64,000 bases of DNA from Chlorobiota bacterium (GCA_016868665.1 VGGK01000002.1:1-64000); one strand, 5' to 3'; shown: positions 45,320 to 55,807, counted from the first letter of the stretch. Made by a program: numbers and translations. The notes: generated by a model not told the origin, from the letters alone.

Positions 45320-45996
45320 TTGCCGAATGGATCATCCGGCAGGGCTTCGGAGAGGCGCTGCTTTTCTTTTCCGGCTGGGGGATGGACCGACGGATCGCGG
45401 ATTATCTTTCGCGGTATCACGCATCGCCAGCATATGACATTCTGGCGTTCCATGACTATCGCACCGGGGAGATCGATGCGACGACATACGGTGCCTTGTG
45501 TTCGTACCGCAAGCTTAACGTTGTCGCCTGGTCTTTCGGCGTCTGGTCGGCGGTCCATGCCGGGCTCCCTCCCGTTTCACATGCCGTGGCGGTGAACGGT
45601 ACGCTCTGGCCCGTCGATCGCGAAAGGGGTATCGATCCCGAGGTTTTTCAGGCTACGCTCGATACATACAACGACGGAAACCGGCTTCGGTTCAACCGCA
45701 GGATGTGCGGAGGCGGTGAGATTCTGGAGCACTTTTTTTCGGTTCAGCCCGAACGGACGGCTCTCTGCCAGCAGGAGGAACTGGCCGCATTTTCAGGGCG
45801 GCTGAAGGCTGGCGAGGGGCGGGAACGGTTCATGTACGACCACGTCATTATCGGCGGCCGGGACATGATCTTTCCCGCATCCCGGCAGTTCGTCGCATGG
45901 AAAGGATATCGGCAGACGGTGATTGCCGATATGCCGCACTACCCGTTTTTTCATCTTGCCGGTATGGAAGAGGTGCTTGCATGCGGCAGGGAATAG
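45316..45996 (+). CDS. bioG: Pimeloyl-ACP methyl ester esterase BioG
   Basis: DUF452/BioG-type alpha/beta hydrolase that removes the methyl group from pimeloyl-ACP methyl ester, ending the BioC-dependent chain-building step. The nucleophile elbow is VVAWSFGVW (S73), with LLFFSGWGMD as the start of the fold. The terminal histidine lies in MPHYPFFHLAG. The ATG overlaps the bioF stop. BioG replaces BioH here, and no bioH or bioZ is needed. It overlaps bioC by 16 bp. Confidence 0.92.
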   Translation: MIAEWIIRQGFGEALLFFSGWGMDRRIADYLSRYHASPAYDILAFHDYRTGEIDATTYGALCSYRKLNVVAWSFGVWSAVHAGLPPVSHAVAVNGTLWPVDRERGIDPEVFQATLDTYNDGNRLRFNRRMCGGGEILEHFFSVQPERTALCQQEELAAFSGRLKAGEGRERFMYDHVIIGGRDMIFPASRQFVAWKGYRQTVIADMPHYPFFHLAGMEEVLACGRE

Positions 45997-46763
45997 ACAA
46001 GCGGCTTGTTTGCGAGCGGTTTGCAAAAGCGCTCGGCTCGTATCGCGAACATGCCGTCGTTCAGCGCGAGATGGCTATCGTGCTTGCCGACATGGTCTGT
46101 GCCGCGACTCCGTCGCGCAGCTTTGGAAGGGTTTTCGAAGTAGGGGCAGGAACCGGAGCGCTGACCGGGGCTCTGCTCAGCCGTTCTGACATCGATACGT
46201 ACATTGCCAACGATATCGTCGCCGAGAGCCGATGCTACATCGCTCGCGAAGCTGCGCTTCAGGGGCATGTCCGGTTTGAATTTCTTCCGGGCGATGTCGA
46301 AACGCTCGAAGAGCTGCCCGCAGAACTCGATCTTGTTGTTTCGAATGCCACGGTGCAGTGGCTGACAGATCTCGACGGTTTTTTCAGAAAGATTGCCGGC
46401 TGTCTGAAGCCGGGAGGCATCCTTGCATTCAGCACGTTCAGCAGTCTGAACATGCTCGAAATCGCCTTGCTTGAAGAGGAGGGGCTCAGCTATCCGGAAC
46501 TTTCCGATCTGGAAGCCCTTGGCAGTCGTCATCTGGAACCGCTCGTACTGAAGGAAGAGCATCGTCGGGTGGCATTCGATTCGCCGGTTTCGGTGCTGCA
46601 TCATATCAGGAAAACAGGAGTTAACGGCATCGCCCGGCGCATCTGGACGAAAGGCGGCTACCAGCGCTTTCTTCGTCGTTACCAGGAGGAGTACGCCTGT
46701 GAAGAAGGGGTCTATCTTACCTATCATCCGGTCTACTGCTGTTTCAGGAAGCTATTGCCATGA
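45981..46763 (+). CDS. bioC: Malonyl-ACP O-methyltransferase
   Basis: SAM-dependent methyltransferase that methylates malonyl-ACP so that it can prime synthesis of the pimeloyl chain by the fatty acid machinery. It shows the SAM-binding VFEVGAGTGALTG, the IANDIVAES acidic region, LDLVVSNATVQWLTDLDGFF, and LKPGGILAFSTF. The early FAKALGSYREHAVVQ is the usual BioC opening. The start ATG at 45981 lies inside bioG. It overlaps the bioD start by 4 bp. Confidence 0.94.
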   Translation: MRQGIDKRLVCERFAKALGSYREHAVVQREMAIVLADMVCAATPSRSFGRVFEVGAGTGALTGALLSRSDIDTYIANDIVAESRCYIAREAALQGHVRFEFLPGDVETLEELPAELDLVVSNATVQWLTDLDGFFRKIAGCLKPGGILAFSTFSSLNMLEIALLEEEGLSYPELSDLEALGSRHLEPLVLKEEHRRVAFDSPVSVLHHIRKTGVNGIARRIWTKGGYQRFLRRYQEEYACEEGVYLTYHPVYCCFRKLLP

Positions 46764-47446
46764 AAGGAAAAGTAATTGCGGTTTCCGGCATCGACACAGG
46801 AACGGGGAAAACCGTTGCGACCGGCCTGCTTGCAAGGGCCCTGCTCGATCGGGGGTTACGGGTCATAACCCAGAAGCTCGTGCAGACCGGATGTTCCGGA
46901 AGGATTGCCGAAGACATCGTCGAGCACAGACGGCTCATGGGCATCGGACTGATGCCGGAAGACATTGACGGGATAACTTCTCCCTATGTATTCGCTTATC
47001 CGGCATCCCCACATCTCGCGGCAAGACTGGAGAGCTGCACAATAGACCCGATAGCCATCAGACGAGCAACCTTCAGGCTCCAGCAGAGCTATGGCACCAT
47101 TCTGCTCGAAGGTGCGGGAGGGCTGCTGGTGCCCCTCGAAGGAGACCTGCTGCTTGCAGATTATATCCGCGATGCCGGTTACCCGCTGCTGCTGGTGACA
47201 TCCTCGCGACTCGGCAGCATCAATCATACCCTGCTTTCCATCGAAGCCTGTCTGAAGCGGGGAATTTCACTCAAGGGGATCGTTTTCAACCGGTTCAGGG
47301 AAGCCGACCGGACGATCGGAGATGATGCCTTCGGGACGATTCTCAATTTTCTTAAACGCTACGGTATTTCCGCACCGATAGCCACGCTTGACGAATACGG
47401 GCTTGAAGCCGGCTCGGCAGAGATGTTCGGATTTGCAGGCGACTGA
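46760..47446 (+). CDS. bioD: Dethiobiotin synthetase
   Basis: ATP-dependent carboxylase that closes the ureido ring of dethiobiotin. The P-loop is [14 protein letters not shown] (residues 7-20). [18 protein letters not shown] holds the substrate-binding part, followed by [12 protein letters not shown] and [18 protein letters not shown]. At 228 residues it is complete. It is coupled to bioC and followed after 23 bp by bioA. Confidence 0.95.
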   Translation: MKGKVIAVSGIDTGTGKTVATGLLARALLDRGLRVITQKLVQTGCSGRIAEDIVEHRRLMGIGLMPEDIDGITSPYVFAYPASPHLAARLESCTIDPIAIRRATFRLQQSYGTILLEGAGGLLVPLEGDLLLADYIRDAGYPLLLVTSSRLGSINHTLLSIEACLKRGISLKGIVFNRFREADRTIGDDAFGTILNFLKRYGISAPIATLDEYGLEAGSAEMFGFAGD

Positions 47447-47469
47447 AGAACCAGAGACCATTTCATTGC

Positions 47470-48759
47470 ATGAAAACGATCGATCTCGATTTCGACCGCG
47501 CCCATATCTGGCACCCTTATACTTCGATTACCGGGCCATTGCCGGTCTATCCGGTAAAAGGCGCCCGCGGGGTGCATATCGAACTTGAAGACGGACGCAA
47601 GCTCGTGGACGGCATGTCATCCTGGTGGGCTGCAATCCACGGGTACAACCATCCCGAACTCAATCGCGCGGCGCGCGAGCAGCTCGAAAGCATGAGCCAC
47701 GTTATGTTCGGAGGTCTTACCCATCAACCAGCGGTCACGCTGGCCAGAGAACTTCTGGGGATTACCCCTGAACCGCTTGACAGGGTGTTTTTCTGCGATT
47801 CCGGATCGGTAGCGGTGGAGGTTGCCCTGAAAATGGCGATCCAATACTGGGACGGACATGGCAATCCCCGGAAGAAGCGGATGCTGACCGTTCGTTCGGG
47901 TTATCACGGCGATACATTCGGCGCCATGTCGGTCTGCGATCCTGAAACAGGCATGCACCACCTTTTCCGGGGTATTCTACCTGAACAGTACTTTGCCGAA
48001 GCCCCGCAGTGCGGTTTTTCCGATATTTGCAGTGAAGAGCATATCGCCGATCTGCGTCTGAAGCTCGAACGACATGCGGACGAACTTGCCGCCGTGATCA
48101 TCGAACCTGTGGTACAGGGCGCCGGAGGCATGCGGTTTTATTCTCCGCACTACCTGAATCGGCTGCGCCAGCTTTGCGACCTGTATGGCGTGCTGCTGAT
48201 TTTCGACGAAATCGCAACCGGTTTCGGGCGTACGGGAAAACTCTTCGCGCTCGAACATGCCGGGGTTGTGCCTGATATCCTCTGTCTCGGCAAGGCGCTG
48301 ACCGGCGGGTACATGACTCTTGCCGCGACGCTTGCTACTGCAGATGTTGCCGAAAAGGTCTGTTCCGGTGAGGCCGGGGCGTTCATGCATGGCCCGACCT
48401 TCATGGCCAATCCTCTCGCTTGTGCCGTTGCCGTTGCAAGCCTCCGGCTTCTGCTCGGATCGGAATGGCAGGATACGGTGCTTCGCATCGAGCGGCAGCT
48501 GCAGGAGGGGCTCGAACCCTGCCGGAAGTTCGACGGTGTTGCCGATGTCCGCGTGCTTGGCGCTATAGGGGTTGTGGAGCTGAAACGTCCTGTCGATATG
48601 GGGGAAATCCAGAAACGATTCGTCGAAAAAGGGGTCTGGGTACGTCCTTTCGGCAGGCTGGTCTACCTGATGCCGCCCTTCATCATCGGCACGGGCGATC
48701 TTGAGCTCCTGACAACCGCTGTCTGCGATATTGCGGGGGAATACGGTCCACATTTTTGA
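47470..48759 (+). CDS. bioA: Adenosylmethionine-8-amino-7-oxononanoate aminotransferase
   Basis: PLP transaminase using SAM as amino donor to make 7,8-diaminopelargonate. Key features are the N-terminal IWHPYTSI (SAM/substrate), [11 protein letters not shown], and [17 protein letters not shown]246 is in [13 protein letters not shown] and the Schiff-base lysine K275 in [11 protein letters not shown]. It is the final gene of the operon and of normal length. A 66-bp gap separates it from the acyl-CoA ligase, which may have its own promoter. Confidence 0.96.
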   Translation: MKTIDLDFDRAHIWHPYTSITGPLPVYPVKGARGVHIELEDGRKLVDGMSSWWAAIHGYNHPELNRAAREQLESMSHVMFGGLTHQPAVTLARELLGITPEPLDRVFFCDSGSVAVEVALKMAIQYWDGHGNPRKKRMLTVRSGYHGDTFGAMSVCDPETGMHHLFRGILPEQYFAEAPQCGFSDICSEEHIADLRLKLERHADELAAVIIEPVVQGAGGMRFYSPHYLNRLRQLCDLYGVLLIFDEIATGFGRTGKLFALEHAGVVPDILCLGKALTGGYMTLAATLATADVAEKVCSGEAGAFMHGPTFMANPLACAVAVASLRLLLGSEWQDTVLRIERQLQEGLEPCRKFDGVADVRVLGAIGVVELKRPVDMGEIQKRFVEKGVWVRPFGRLVYLMPPFIIGTGDLELLTTAVCDIAGEYGPHF

Positions 48760-48825
48760 TTTATCCCTGCAGAGTGCGTAAACTGAGATTTTTATGCTGT
48801 TTCACCAACGCAAGACGCAATTGTC

Positions 48826-50529
48826 ATGACCATTGCCAGACCCTGGATCCATCATTACGATAAAGGAGTTCCCCATACGCTTGAGCCCTATCCGGAACAC
48901 TCGCTTGTCGATATCGTGCGCAAGAGGGCATCGGAACATCCGGAGACGCCGGCTATGCATTTCAAGGGCCGGGAGCTCTCCTGCGGGTTGATAGAGAGGG
49001 AGAGCAATGCTCTTGCCGAATCGCTCAAAGAACTTGGCGTTGCGTCCGGCGACAGAGTGGCAATGCTTATGCCCAATTCTCCGCAGATGATTATCGGCGA
49101 ACTCGCTGTCTGGAAAACAGGCGCGATCGTCGTGCCGCTGAACCCGCTCTATACGGAAAACGAGCTGGCATACGCGCTCAACGAATGCGGGGCGGAAACC
49201 GTTATCGTGCTCAGCGCTTTTTACGGCAAGATCAAAGCGGTCAGTCCGGATACCCGACTCAGAAGGGTGATTGTTTCGAGCATCAAGGAGTATCTGCCTC
49301 CTCTGAAAAACCTGCTGTTCACATTGCTGAAGGAAAAGAAGGACGGTCATCGCATCGAGCTGCAGAAAGGAGATTTTCAGCTGCAGGATCTTGTTCGGCG
49401 GCATGTCGGAGCAGGAGCCCGGCCAATGCCTGTCAGCCATGAGGCTCCGGCGCTTTTCCTTTTTTCCGGCGGTACGACCGGAAATCCGAAATGCGCCGTC
49501 AGCACCCACAGCAGCCTTGTCATATCGGGCATGCAGATTGCGGCATGGTTCAGCGTGATCCTCGAAAAGGGGAAAGATTCCATTATTCTCAATATGCCGC
49601 TGTTCCACGTCTATGGTCAGGCCGGAATCTTGCCGGCTGCCCTGATGGGTGGATACCCTCTTGTTCTGATACCCAACCCTCGCGATCTCGACGACCTGCT
49701 GCACTCGATCCGAACTCTTCGACCTGCCGTTCTTCCCGGCGTTCCGACGCTCTTTACCGCGCTGCTCAACCATCCGGTTGTGAAGAAGCAGCGGGGAGTC
49801 ATGCAATCCATCAAGCTTTGCGTCTCGGGAGCCGCCCCGCTCATGCAGGAGACCAAGCGCAGTTTCGAAGAGTTGACAGGAGGAAGGATCATCGACGCTT
49901 ACAGCCTTACCGAAACCACTCTCGCTTCGACCTTCACGCCCATTCTCGGGACCTATAAGCCGGGTTCGGTCGGAATTCCCGTCCCCGATGTCGAGGTTCG
50001 TATCGTCGATCAGGATACCGGAGTCGGGACTCTTGGTTCCGGAGAGGTCGGCGAGGTGCTCATGCGCGCACCCCAGCTTATGAAAGAGTACTGGCAGAAT
50101 CCTGAGGAGACTGCTCTTGTCTTACGGGATGGATGGCTGTATACGGGAGATCTCGGTTATCTCGACGAGGATGGCTATCTTTTTATTGTCGATCGCAAAA
50201 AAGATGTCATCAAACCTGGCGGTTTCCAGGTATGGCCCAGAGATGTCGAAGAGGTGATTGCCCGCCATCCCGCCGTGCAGGAGGTAAGCGTTGCCGGAGT
50301 GCCCGATGCGTACAAGGTTGAGGCGGTCAAGGCCTGGGTCGTGCTGCGCTCGGGTTATACGCTCGCTGCAGATGAACTCTGCGACTATTGCCGAAAGGAT
50401 CTTGCCGCCTACAAGATTCCCCGGCACGTTGAATTCATCGAAGCGCTTCCGAAATCAACGGTAGGCAAAGTGCTCCGCAGAAAACTCGTCGAGGAGCACT
50501 GCAAGAAGGCCGGGACAAAAGGGAAATGA
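48826..50529 (+). CDS. Long-chain acyl-CoA ligase (AMP-forming)
   Basis: Adenylating enzyme of the ANL family that activates a fatty acid to its CoA thioester. ATP-binding is shown by FLFSGGTTGNPKCAVSTH (P-loop-like region), then AYSLTETTLAST and GWLYTGDLGYLDEDGYLFIVDRKKDVIKPGGFQVWPRDVEE (hinge). The catalytic lysine is in PKSTVGKVLRRKLVEE. The 567-residue length fits FadD. It overlaps the following methyltransferase gene by 4 bp. Confidence 0.92.
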   Translation: MTIARPWIHHYDKGVPHTLEPYPEHSLVDIVRKRASEHPETPAMHFKGRELSCGLIERESNALAESLKELGVASGDRVAMLMPNSPQMIIGELAVWKTGAIVVPLNPLYTENELAYALNECGAETVIVLSAFYGKIKAVSPDTRLRRVIVSSIKEYLPPLKNLLFTLLKEKKDGHRIELQKGDFQLQDLVRRHVGAGARPMPVSHEAPALFLFSGGTTGNPKCAVSTHSSLVISGMQIAAWFSVILEKGKDSIILNMPLFHVYGQAGILPAALMGGYPLVLIPNPRDLDDLLHSIRTLRPAVLPGVPTLFTALLNHPVVKKQRGVMQSIKLCVSGAAPLMQETKRSFEELTGGRIIDAYSLTETTLASTFTPILGTYKPGSVGIPVPDVEVRIVDQDTGVGTLGSGEVGEVLMRAPQLMKEYWQNPEETALVLRDGWLYTGDLGYLDEDGYLFIVDRKKDVIKPGGFQVWPRDVEEVIARHPAVQEVSVAGVPDAYKVEAVKAWVVLRSGYTLAADELCDYCRKDLAAYKIPRHVEFIEALPKSTVGKVLRRKLVEEHCKKAGTKGK

Positions 50530-51782
50530 CTCTCGACGAACTCCGGCAACTGCTGCTGCCGGAAAATCTCGCACTGCTCGAAGAACCCGGTTCCGACGAC
50601 CCTGCAGATTTTGCCATGCGGTTTCAGGGCCGCAAGGATATTCCCGCAAGGGCGATCGCCGAACAGATCGCCTGCCGAAGGAAGGCGGTTAAAAAGCTGC
50701 CGATGCTCTCGCTGCATGGTCTACTCTATACCTCTCTTGCTCTCGAACAGGCATCGGGCGAAGCGGCGGCGGCATACAAGGCTTCGATTATGAACGGAGA
50801 GAGGGCGATTGATCTTACCGGAGGCCTTGGCGTCGATACCATTTTTTTTTCAAAGGTGTTTTGTGGCGTGGTGTATTGCGAGCGCGATCCGGTGCTTGCG
50901 GAGCTTGCCGTGTACAATTTTTGCAAGCTCGACAGTGCCAATGTGGAAATGCAGCATGGAGAGAGTCTTTCCATGCTGCATTCGTTTCCCGATAACCGCT
51001 TCGACTGGATTTTCGTCGATCCTGCCCGGAGGGAGAGCGGGCGGCGTTCCGTCGGCCTCGCTGCGGCGAGCCCTGACGTCACAGCCGCTCATGACCTGCT
51101 GCTCAGTAAGGCGCCGAGAGTGATGATAAAGGCCTCTCCGGCTCTCGAACCGAGTGGATTGATGGCTGATCTGCCATCGCTCTCGGAAATACGCGTGGTT
51201 TCAGTTGACGGCGAGTGCCGGGAATCGCTGCTGCTGCTTGAGCGGGGCGGGCCGAACGATCACGGCGTGCTGCGAACGGCCGTGCTGCTCTCAAAAGATG
51301 GCACCGTCGAGCATGCAACATCGGGAACCGGCACGGAAGAAAGAGTTGTGTCACAGCAGGTGCAAACATATTTCTACGAACCTGATGCTGCAGTCATCAG
51401 AGCCGGTCTTGCCGGAAAGCTCGCTCTTGATCTCGGATTGTCATTCGTGAACGGCAGCGTCGATTATCTTACTGCCGACGTGCTGATCGCCGATTTTCCC
51501 GGACGCGTCTTCCGTGTTATTGCAGTCGAGCGATACAGGCCAAAAACCTTCAGGGATTTTCTCCGGTGGCACGATATTTCGGGGGCGGCTCTTCAGCGAC
51601 GCGATTTTCCTCTGAAACCGGAAGAGATACGCAGGAAGTTCCGGCTCAGGGAGAGCGACAGCCGCTATCTTTTTTTTACAAGGGATTGCGACGGCGAGCC
51701 GGTCTGCATTTACGGCGTCAAGGCTGCTGCAGGCGGAGCAGCTCTTTCTGCGCAAGCCCGAAACGCAGCCCCTGGATGCTGA
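50526..51782 (+). CDS. Class I SAM methyltransferase with Thump-like domain
   Basis: RNA-type methyltransferase-like protein of 418 residues. The SAM-binding core AIDLTGGLGVDTIFFSKV is followed by YCERDPVLAELAVYNF and the catalytic-like FVDPARRES. A C-terminal THUMP-like region (from about residue 320) is characteristic of a family seen in Bacteroidetes and Chlorobi. Its substrate is unknown to me. It is coupled to the acyl-CoA ligase by overlap, and its last 65 bp run antiparallel into the end of the ppx/gppA gene. Confidence 0.82.
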   Translation: MTLDELRQLLLPENLALLEEPGSDDPADFAMRFQGRKDIPARAIAEQIACRRKAVKKLPMLSLHGLLYTSLALEQASGEAAAAYKASIMNGERAIDLTGGLGVDTIFFSKVFCGVVYCERDPVLAELAVYNFCKLDSANVEMQHGESLSMLHSFPDNRFDWIFVDPARRESGRRSVGLAAASPDVTAAHDLLLSKAPRVMIKASPALEPSGLMADLPSLSEIRVVSVDGECRESLLLLERGGPNDHGVLRTAVLLSKDGTVEHATSGTGTEERVVSQQVQTYFYEPDAAVIRAGLAGKLALDLGLSFVNGSVDYLTADVLIADFPGRVFRVIAVERYRPKTFRDFLRWHDISGAALQRRDFPLKPEEIRRKFRLRESDSRYLFFTRDCDGEPVCIYGVKAAAGGAALSAQARNAAPGC

Positions 51783-52650
51783 CCCTCACTTCAGCTACGC
51801 CGAGCAGCCGCATGAACTGGTGCAGAATGAGCGTCCCCATGACGATGACGTCGGCGCGCCCTTCAGGAATTCCCTCGGCGACGATTTCTCCGAGCGAACA
51901 ACTGCCGAAATGTTCGAGCAGCCGATCCACCTCTGCATAGGAAAGCCGATAGTGCTGCACCTTTGCGGCATCGAATCCTTTCAGCCCCAGACTGACCTGC
52001 GCAAGTGTCGTAAGCGTGCCGGCAACCCCGTAAACCGATTCCCGGGCTTCGAAGAACGGAATGATGCACCCTGTCAGTACCCTGTTGATCTCATTCCTTG
52101 CGGCTTCGAACTCGTCAGCAGAAGGGGGCTGTGACCTGAAAAAACGTTCGGTAAGCCGTACCGAGCCGATATCCATACTGATGCTCTCTTCCAGGCAGTT
52201 GATGCTCCCCATGGAGATTTCCGTGCTTCCTCCGCCGATGTCGATGACAAGAAAGCTATCGGGCAGGTCGCTCATTCCTGCAACCGCTCCAAAAAATGTA
52301 AGCTCGGCTTCCTCTTCGCCGGAGAGGCAGGCGATTCCGATGCCGGTTTTCTGGCCGACTTCTTCGATAACCTCGTCACGGTTTGCCGCATCGCGCAGGG
52401 CGCTGGTGCCGCAGGCGATGACTGCTTCTGCGCCATGTTCTTCGGACAGCCGCCGGTACTCCTGCATGCAGGCGGCAAGACGCCGTATTGCTTCTGCGGA
52501 GATCAGTTTCCGTTCATCGACTCCCTCGCCGAGCCGGACTATGGTCTGACGGTGCAGCAGGGGAATGATGGAGCCGCTTTCAGGTTCAAGGTCGGCAATA
52601 AGCAGCAGGGCTGTATTTGTGCCGATATCGATGCAGGATACCCGTCTCAT
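51718..52650 (-). CDS. Ppx/GppA family exopolyphosphatase
   Basis: Hydrolyses inorganic polyphosphate or pppGpp. The ASKHA fold is seen in the opening CIDIGTNTALLLIADLE, the EAVIACGTSALRDAANRDEV segment and VIDIGGGSTEISMG (the second phosphate loop). YGVAGTLTTLAQVSLGL completes the fold. At 310 residues it is the short Ppx form without the C-terminal HD-type extension. The gene overlaps the preceding methyltransferase at the 3' ends and is followed upstream on its own strand by prmA. Confidence 0.92.
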   Translation of the reverse strand: MRRVSCIDIGTNTALLLIADLEPESGSIIPLLHRQTIVRLGEGVDERKLISAEAIRRLAACMQEYRRLSEEHGAEAVIACGTSALRDAANRDEVIEEVGQKTGIGIACLSGEEEAELTFFGAVAGMSDLPDSFLVIDIGGGSTEISMGSINCLEESISMDIGSVRLTERFFRSQPPSADEFEAARNEINRVLTGCIIPFFEARESVYGVAGTLTTLAQVSLGLKGFDAAKVQHYRLSYAEVDRLLEHFGSCSLGEIVAEGIPEGRADVIVMGTLILHQFMRLLGVAEVRVSIQGLRFGLAQKELLRLQQP

Positions 52651-52662
52651 GGATGGAAAAAC

Positions 52663-53544
52663 TCAGGATTTCGCAGCGGTCTCCGTACGCACAAGGCTCG
52701 ATAGCCACTCATCCTCGTATATGGTTTTTATGTTGACGTAGCCGAGCCGCTTCAGGAGTTTTTTCAGCCATGGCTCATCGTACACAAGGATTCCCGACAG
52801 CAGTACGTCCGCTTCCGAGGCATAGTTTCTGATGACAGGAAGTATCCGGTCGATTACGTTTTTATTGATGTTCGCAAGGATCAGGTCATAACCTTCACGG
52901 AGGTTTTTTACCAGTTCCTCTTCGGCATCTATCAGTTCTATGCGGATATCTGCCGCATCGTTTTCTTCAGCATTTTCAACCGCGTTTTCTGCGGCCCATG
53001 CATTATTGTCGAAAGCGAGGATGGGATGCCGGTTTCCGAGTTTTCGGGAGGCGATGGCCAGCACGCCGGTTCCCGTGCCGATATCCATTATTTTTCGATC
53101 CTGCAGGTCGAGATTCTCCATCTGCCGAAGCATGAGGCGGGTGGTGGCGTGGTAACCGGTGCCGAACGACATTTTCGGGTTGATCTCGATGACGATCTGC
53201 CCGGGTTTCGGAGAGACCTCCTTGTTTTTCTGAACGATCAGGAACCGGTCTGAAATTTCGATCGGCTGCAGGTGGGCCTCCCATTCGGCGTTCCAGTTTC
53301 TGTCGGCCATGAAGCTTGCCCTGTATGGCGGTACGCTGCCGAACGTCTCTTCAAGAAGGCTTCGCACGGCAAACTCCTTATCCTCATTCCACAGGGATTC
53401 GGGGAGGTATGCAAGCAGGCGGTCGTCATCTTCGAGGAAGTATTCGATGCCTTCTTCGGAAAGAATGGCTATATAGGGCTCGAAAAGAGCCGGTGCGATC
53501 GTTATGGCGAGTTCGATATAGTTGTGTGTTCCTGTCGGCAGCAT
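52663..53544 (-). CDS. prmA: Ribosomal protein L11 methyltransferase
   Basis: Trimethylates L11 during ribosome assembly. The N-terminal half has the PrmA substrate-binding pattern. The SAM core is MDIGTGTGVLAIASRKLG, with LILANINKNVIDRILP (NINxxV catalytic region) and LLSGILVYDEPWLKK. The ATG at 53544 gives 293 residues, the usual length. A longer open frame upstream runs through the NlpC/P60 gene and is not used. It precedes ppx/gppA by 12 bp on the minus strand. Confidence 0.93.
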   Translation of the reverse strand: MLPTGTHNYIELAITIAPALFEPYIAILSEEGIEYFLEDDDRLLAYLPESLWNEDKEFAVRSLLEETFGSVPPYRASFMADRNWNAEWEAHLQPIEISDRFLIVQKNKEVSPKPGQIVIEINPKMSFGTGYHATTRLMLRQMENLDLQDRKIMDIGTGTGVLAIASRKLGNRHPILAFDNNAWAAENAVENAEENDAADIRIELIDAEEELVKNLREGYDLILANINKNVIDRILPVIRNYASEADVLLSGILVYDEPWLKKLLKRLGYVNIKTIYEDEWLSSLVRTETAAKS

Positions 53545-53638
53545 GATGGCAGAATCGATAACCGGTTTTTTGAATATGTTCAGGCGGGCAATATAGGGAA
53601 AAATTCCGAGGCATGCCGGTCGGGTGTGCGGTTTCCGC

Positions 53639-54262
53639 TCAGTCCGGCATGATGATGCGGGCCGCGCATGCGAACCGCTGATCGTAATAACGGGAATCAA
53701 GCCGGTCGATACGTACGCCGCTGCTTGTCGATACATGAGCGAAGCTGTTATCACCCATATAGATGCCCACATGGTCGATGGTTCTGCCTCCGTTACTGAA
53801 AAAAACAAGATCACCCGGCTGGAGTTTTCTGCGGGGAACCACCTGGCCGAGCGATGCCATATCGGCAGATGTTCTCGGCATAAGGAGCTGGAAGGATTCC
53901 TCGTACAGGTACTGAACAAAGCCCGAGCAATCGAAGCCGTCGAGCGATCTGCCGCCCCATACGTATGTTGTGCCGAACCGCTCCCTGACCGAAGAAAACA
54001 TCTGTTGGACAGAACGCTCCGGCACCTTGACCGGAAGTTCTTCCGTCACCGGGACAGGGGAACCCGGAACGATTCTCGATATATGTGTTTTTCTCTTTTT
54101 TAAGCTATATTTGCAGTCCGGATCGTAGCGGGAGCTTGTGGAGATGCTGTTGCATCCGGCAAGCGTTGCCAGCAGCAGCGTGAGAAGAAACGTTGTACGC
54201 AGGTTGCCGTAATAGTGGTGTTTCGGTGAAGATCCGTTCAACCGTCCGGGGTTTTCTGTCAT
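53639..54262 (-). CDS. NlpC/P60 family peptidoglycan hydrolase lipoprotein
   Basis: Cell wall endopeptidase cutting D-gamma-Glu-mDAP-type links. A signal peptide ends in the lipobox LAGC. The NlpC/P60 domain has the catalytic cysteine in GFDCSGFVQYLY and LQPGDLVFFSNGG. The histidines lie in TIDHVGIYMGDNSFAHV. The ATG at 54262 is preferred because it puts the signal peptide at the N-terminus. A start at 54358 is possible. It is divergent from lysC. Confidence 0.92.
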   Translation of the reverse strand: MTENPGRLNGSSPKHHYYGNLRTTFLLTLLLATLAGCNSISTSSRYDPDCKYSLKKRKTHISRIVPGSPVPVTEELPVKVPERSVQQMFSSVRERFGTTYVWGGRSLDGFDCSGFVQYLYEESFQLLMPRTSADMASLGQVVPRRKLQPGDLVFFSNGGRTIDHVGIYMGDNSFAHVSTSSGVRIDRLDSRYYDQRFACAARIIMPD

Positions 54263-54391
54263 ACAGAGTCTGTTCTGTTTTTTTTTCGGACGGGGGATGA
54301 CGTTTATCCGGAAAAGCTTCGACAGCTTATGAGTGCAAATAAGCGAAAACTTCGGCAATAAGAAAACTTAATCCTTTACTGTTTGCAGGTT

Positions 54392-55807
54392 ATGGCGGTT
54401 ATGAAATTCGGCGGAACCTCTGTGGGTAACGCCCGGGCGATGCAGCAGGCAATAGATCTTGTCGTTCGTGAACAGCAGAACGGTACGCCGCTCGTGGTGC
54501 TCAGCGCATGCAGCGGCATTACGAACAAACTCGTCCGGCTGGCCGATGCCGCCGGCTGCAGCGATATTGACGAAGCGCTTCTGCTTGCAGGGGAGGTGCG
54601 GGATCACCATGTTTCGCTTATCGAAGAACTGATAACGGATCAGGCGGCGAAACCGCAGCTGGCCGCGAAGGTCGACGGATATGTGTCGAAACTCGAAATG
54701 CTTGCACGCGGCGTCGATATCGTCGGAGAACTGACCGAACGGTCGAAAGACATGTTCTGCTCTTTCGGAGAACTGCTTTCGACTACCGTGTTTTCCGCCG
54801 CCTTGATCGAGCAGGGGCACCAGGCAGAGTGGGTAGATGTCCGCAGGGTGATGATCACCGACGACAATTTCGGAGCTGCCAGGCCGATCACTCCTGTTTG
54901 CGAGGCAAATACCGCAGCCATCATCAGGCCGCTGCTCGAATCGGGAACCATCGTTGTCACCCAGGGATATATCGGCGCTACTGAATCAGGTCGCACCACC
55001 ACGCTCGGACGGGGCGGTTCCGACCTTACAGCGGCGCTGTTCGGCGCATGGCTCGGCTCCAACGCCATACAGATTTGGACCGATGTCGACGGCGTGATGA
55101 CCTGCGATCCGAGGCTTGTTCCCGAAGCTCGCAGCATCCGGATCATGACGTTCAGCGAAGCCGCTGAACTCGCTTATCTCGGCGCCAAAGTGCTTCACCC
55201 CGATACCATAGCACCCGCCGTGGAGAAGAATATTCCGGTCTGGGTGCTCAATACCTGGCATCCCGACGCGAAAGGAACGCTCATTACCGACGATCCCGAG
55301 CGGCTTGTCGGCATGAGCTATGGAGGGCTGGTCAAGTCAATCGCCGTCAAGAAAGGCCAGTGCATCATCAACATCCGTTCCAATCGCATGCTTGGGCGCT
55401 ACGGATTCATGACCGAGCTTTTCGGCGCGTTTTCTCGTCACGGGGTCTCGATAGAGATGATTTCGTCAAGCGAGGTGTCGGTTTCGGTGACTGTAGACGA
55501 CAAATCTTTCAGCGAAGAGCTGCTCCAGGAATTGAAGGCTCTGGGCCAGGTCGATATCGAGCATGCCGTTGCCACGGTCAGCGTGGTAGGCGACAATCTC
55601 CGGATGTCGAAAGGCGTTGCCGGAAGAATTTTCAGTTCGCTCCGCAATGTCAACTTACGGATGATTTCACAGGGTTCATCCGAGATCAACGTCGGTTTCG
55701 TCGTTCAGGAACAGGATGTCAATGATGCGGTCAATACCCTGCATCACGAGTTCTTTTCCGGCGAAGAGACTGCCGGTATTTTTGAAAAGCCCGCAGGGAT
55801 CCCGTAG
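54392..55807 (+). CDS. lysC: Aspartokinase
   Basis: Phosphorylates L-aspartate at the head of the lysine, threonine and methionine pathway. The catalytic region opens with [31 protein letters not shown] and [13 protein letters not shown] follow. Two ACT domains at the C-terminus include [14 protein letters not shown] and [18 protein letters not shown], the sites of feedback control. It is monofunctional, about 470 residues. An internal ATG at 54401 is also possible. No lysine riboswitch is seen upstream. Confidence 0.95.
   Translation: MAVMKFGGTSVGNARAMQQAIDLVVREQQNGTPLVVLSACSGITNKLVRLADAAGCSDIDEALLLAGEVRDHHVSLIEELITDQAAKPQLAAKVDGYVSKLEMLARGVDIVGELTERSKDMFCSFGELLSTTVFSAALIEQGHQAEWVDVRRVMITDDNFGAARPITPVCEANTAAIIRPLLESGTIVVTQGYIGATESGRTTTLGRGGSDLTAALFGAWLGSNAIQIWTDVDGVMTCDPRLVPEARSIRIMTFSEAAELAYLGAKVLHPDTIAPAVEKNIPVWVLNTWHPDAKGTLITDDPERLVGMSYGGLVKSIAVKKGQCIINIRSNRMLGRYGFMTELFGAFSRHGVSIEMISSSEVSVSVTVDDKSFSEELLQELKALGQVDIEHAVATVSVVGDNLRMSKGVAGRIFSSLRNVNLRMISQGSSEINVGFVVQEQDVNDAVNTLHHEFFSGEETAGIFEKPAGIP

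Noticed and set aside
53545-53919. N-terminal extension of PrmA
   Set aside because: It overlaps the NlpC/P60 gene on the same strand and lacks PrmA similarity. The ATG at 53544 gives the normal length.
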